From Shewanella sp. (GTDB lineage: Bacteria; Pseudomonadota; Gammaproteobacteria; Enterobacterales; Shewanellaceae), in the NCBI RefSeq assembly GCF_013214165.1, contig NZ_JABSSM010000044.1, forward strand, positions 1-34,907: DNA of 34,907 nt, read 5' to 3'. The stretch's first letter is position 1. Each line of letters begins with the position of its first letter. Below the pieces are notes generated by a model. It did not search any database and was not told the origin of the DNA. It saw nothing but the letters and a program-made list of their open reading frames with translations. The translations under genes and the position numbers were made by a program. Positions 34,359 to 34,907 of the stretch are shown here, one piece after another.

Positions 34359-34907
34359 TTAAACTTCGATTGCCATCGCAGTGGCTTCGCCGCCACCGAT
34401 ACAGAGCGAGGCAACACCGCGCTTGAGCCCGCGGGCCTTGAGTGCATGTATCAGTGTCACTAACAAACGCGAACCCGAGCAGCCAATAGGATGGCCCAGT
34501 GCACAGGCGCCGCCATTGACGTTGACCTTAGACTCATCAAGAGAGAGCTCAGAGATGGCCAACATGGTCACCATGGCGAAGGCTTCGTTGATCTCAAATA
34601 GATCCACATCATCCTTACTCCAGTTCACCTTATCGAGCAGCTTGTTCATCGCGCCAACTGGCGCCGTGGTAAACAGTGATGGCTCCTGGGCATGGGTGGC
34701 ATGGCCCTTGATAGTGGCGAGTATCGGCAAGCCCTGAATATTGGCCTGTTTCGCCGTCATCAACATCAGCGCCGCCGCGCCATCTGAAATTGAGCTTGAA
34801 TTGGCTGCGGTTATGGTGCCGTCTTTAGCAAAAGCCGGACGCAGGGTGGGGATCTTATCGGGACGGGCATTACCCGGCTGCTCATCGGTATCGACTAGAG
34901 TATCACC
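34359..34907 (-). CDS. Acetyl-CoA acyltransferase (thiolase), C-terminal part; 5' end outside window
   Basis: The frame is open to the window edge (183 codons seen); a methionine at 34766 is internal. The C-terminal thiolase domain has NSSSISDGAAALM, then EINEAFAMV, GGACALGHPIGCSGSR with the catalytic histidine, and CIGGGEATAMAIE with the second cysteine. The enzyme splits or condenses acyl-CoA, for example 2-methylacetoacetyl-CoA in isoleucine degradation or acetoacetyl-CoA. It is first of the catabolic cluster visible here and ends with its own terminator. Confidence 0.92.
   Translation of the reverse strand, partial: GDTLVDTDEQPGNARPDKIPTLRPAFAKDGTITAANSSSISDGAAALMLMTAKQANIQGLPILATIKGHATHAQEPSLFTTAPVGAMNKLLDKVNWSKDDVDLFEINEAFAMVTMLAISELSLDESKVNVNGGACALGHPIGCSGSRLLVTLIHALKARGLKRGVASLCIGGGEATAMAIEV

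Overview
The window reads as chromosomal DNA of a marine Shewanella or a close gammaproteobacterial relative. This rests on gene content and order. There is a methylcitrate operon using AcnD and PrpF instead of PrpD. There is a valine-degradation cluster in the order thiolase, mmsA, acyl-CoA dehydrogenase, enoyl-CoA hydratase, 3-hydroxyisobutyryl-CoA hydrolase, mmsB, SDR, as I recall it from Shewanella. MiaE, YbiT and CopA/CueR fit as well. I see no rRNA, tRNA, CRISPR array, intact insertion sequence or prophage.

Layout. 1-1037 holds the tail of a sulfotransferase-like gene and the tRNA hydroxylase gene miaE. 1118-3909 (minus) is a tryptophan to kynurenine to anthranilate cluster: tryptophan 2,3-dioxygenase, a kynureninase-like enzyme and a DUF4937-type protein. 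4209-6745 (minus) carries a stand-alone LanC-like protein, a membrane-anchored alpha/beta hydrolase and a VOC protein. 6746-10743 is the accessory, decayed part: a secreted putative calcium-binding protein, a GNAT acetyltransferase, a VOC gene fragment, a wrecked REP-associated Y1 transposase, a frameshifted second LanC-like gene, a 43-48 bp repeat present twice, and a cluster of palindromic repeats.

10744-17916 (minus) is the propionate operon prpR-prpB-prpC-acnD-prpF. It has a readable promoter flanked by two TTGTCGACAA operators and a hairpin in each of three intercistronic gaps. 18086-21736 has a small LETM1-like protein, an M17 aminopeptidase and the ABC-F protein YbiT, with a strong bidirectional terminator between the last two. 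22047-24920 is the copper pair copA/cueR, divergent, with a 19-bp-spaced CueR promoter. 25013-27345 is an S9 lipoprotein peptidase translationally coupled to a small two-TM protein. 27555 to the end (minus) is the valine/branched-chain acyl-CoA catabolic cluster, running off the window inside a thiolase gene.

How it works together. Much of the window is short-acyl and amino-acid catabolism. Valine breakdown by the 27.5-34.9 kb cluster yields propionyl-CoA, which the prp operon oxidises to pyruvate and succinate. Tryptophan breakdown gives anthranilate and alanine. The least explained parts are the LanC-like locus with its decayed relative, the DUF4937 protein in the kynurenine cluster, the hexapeptide repeat inside PrpF, and a recurring pattern in which the 3' end of a gene, including its stop codon, is repeated just downstream (acnD, copA, acyl-CoA dehydrogenase).
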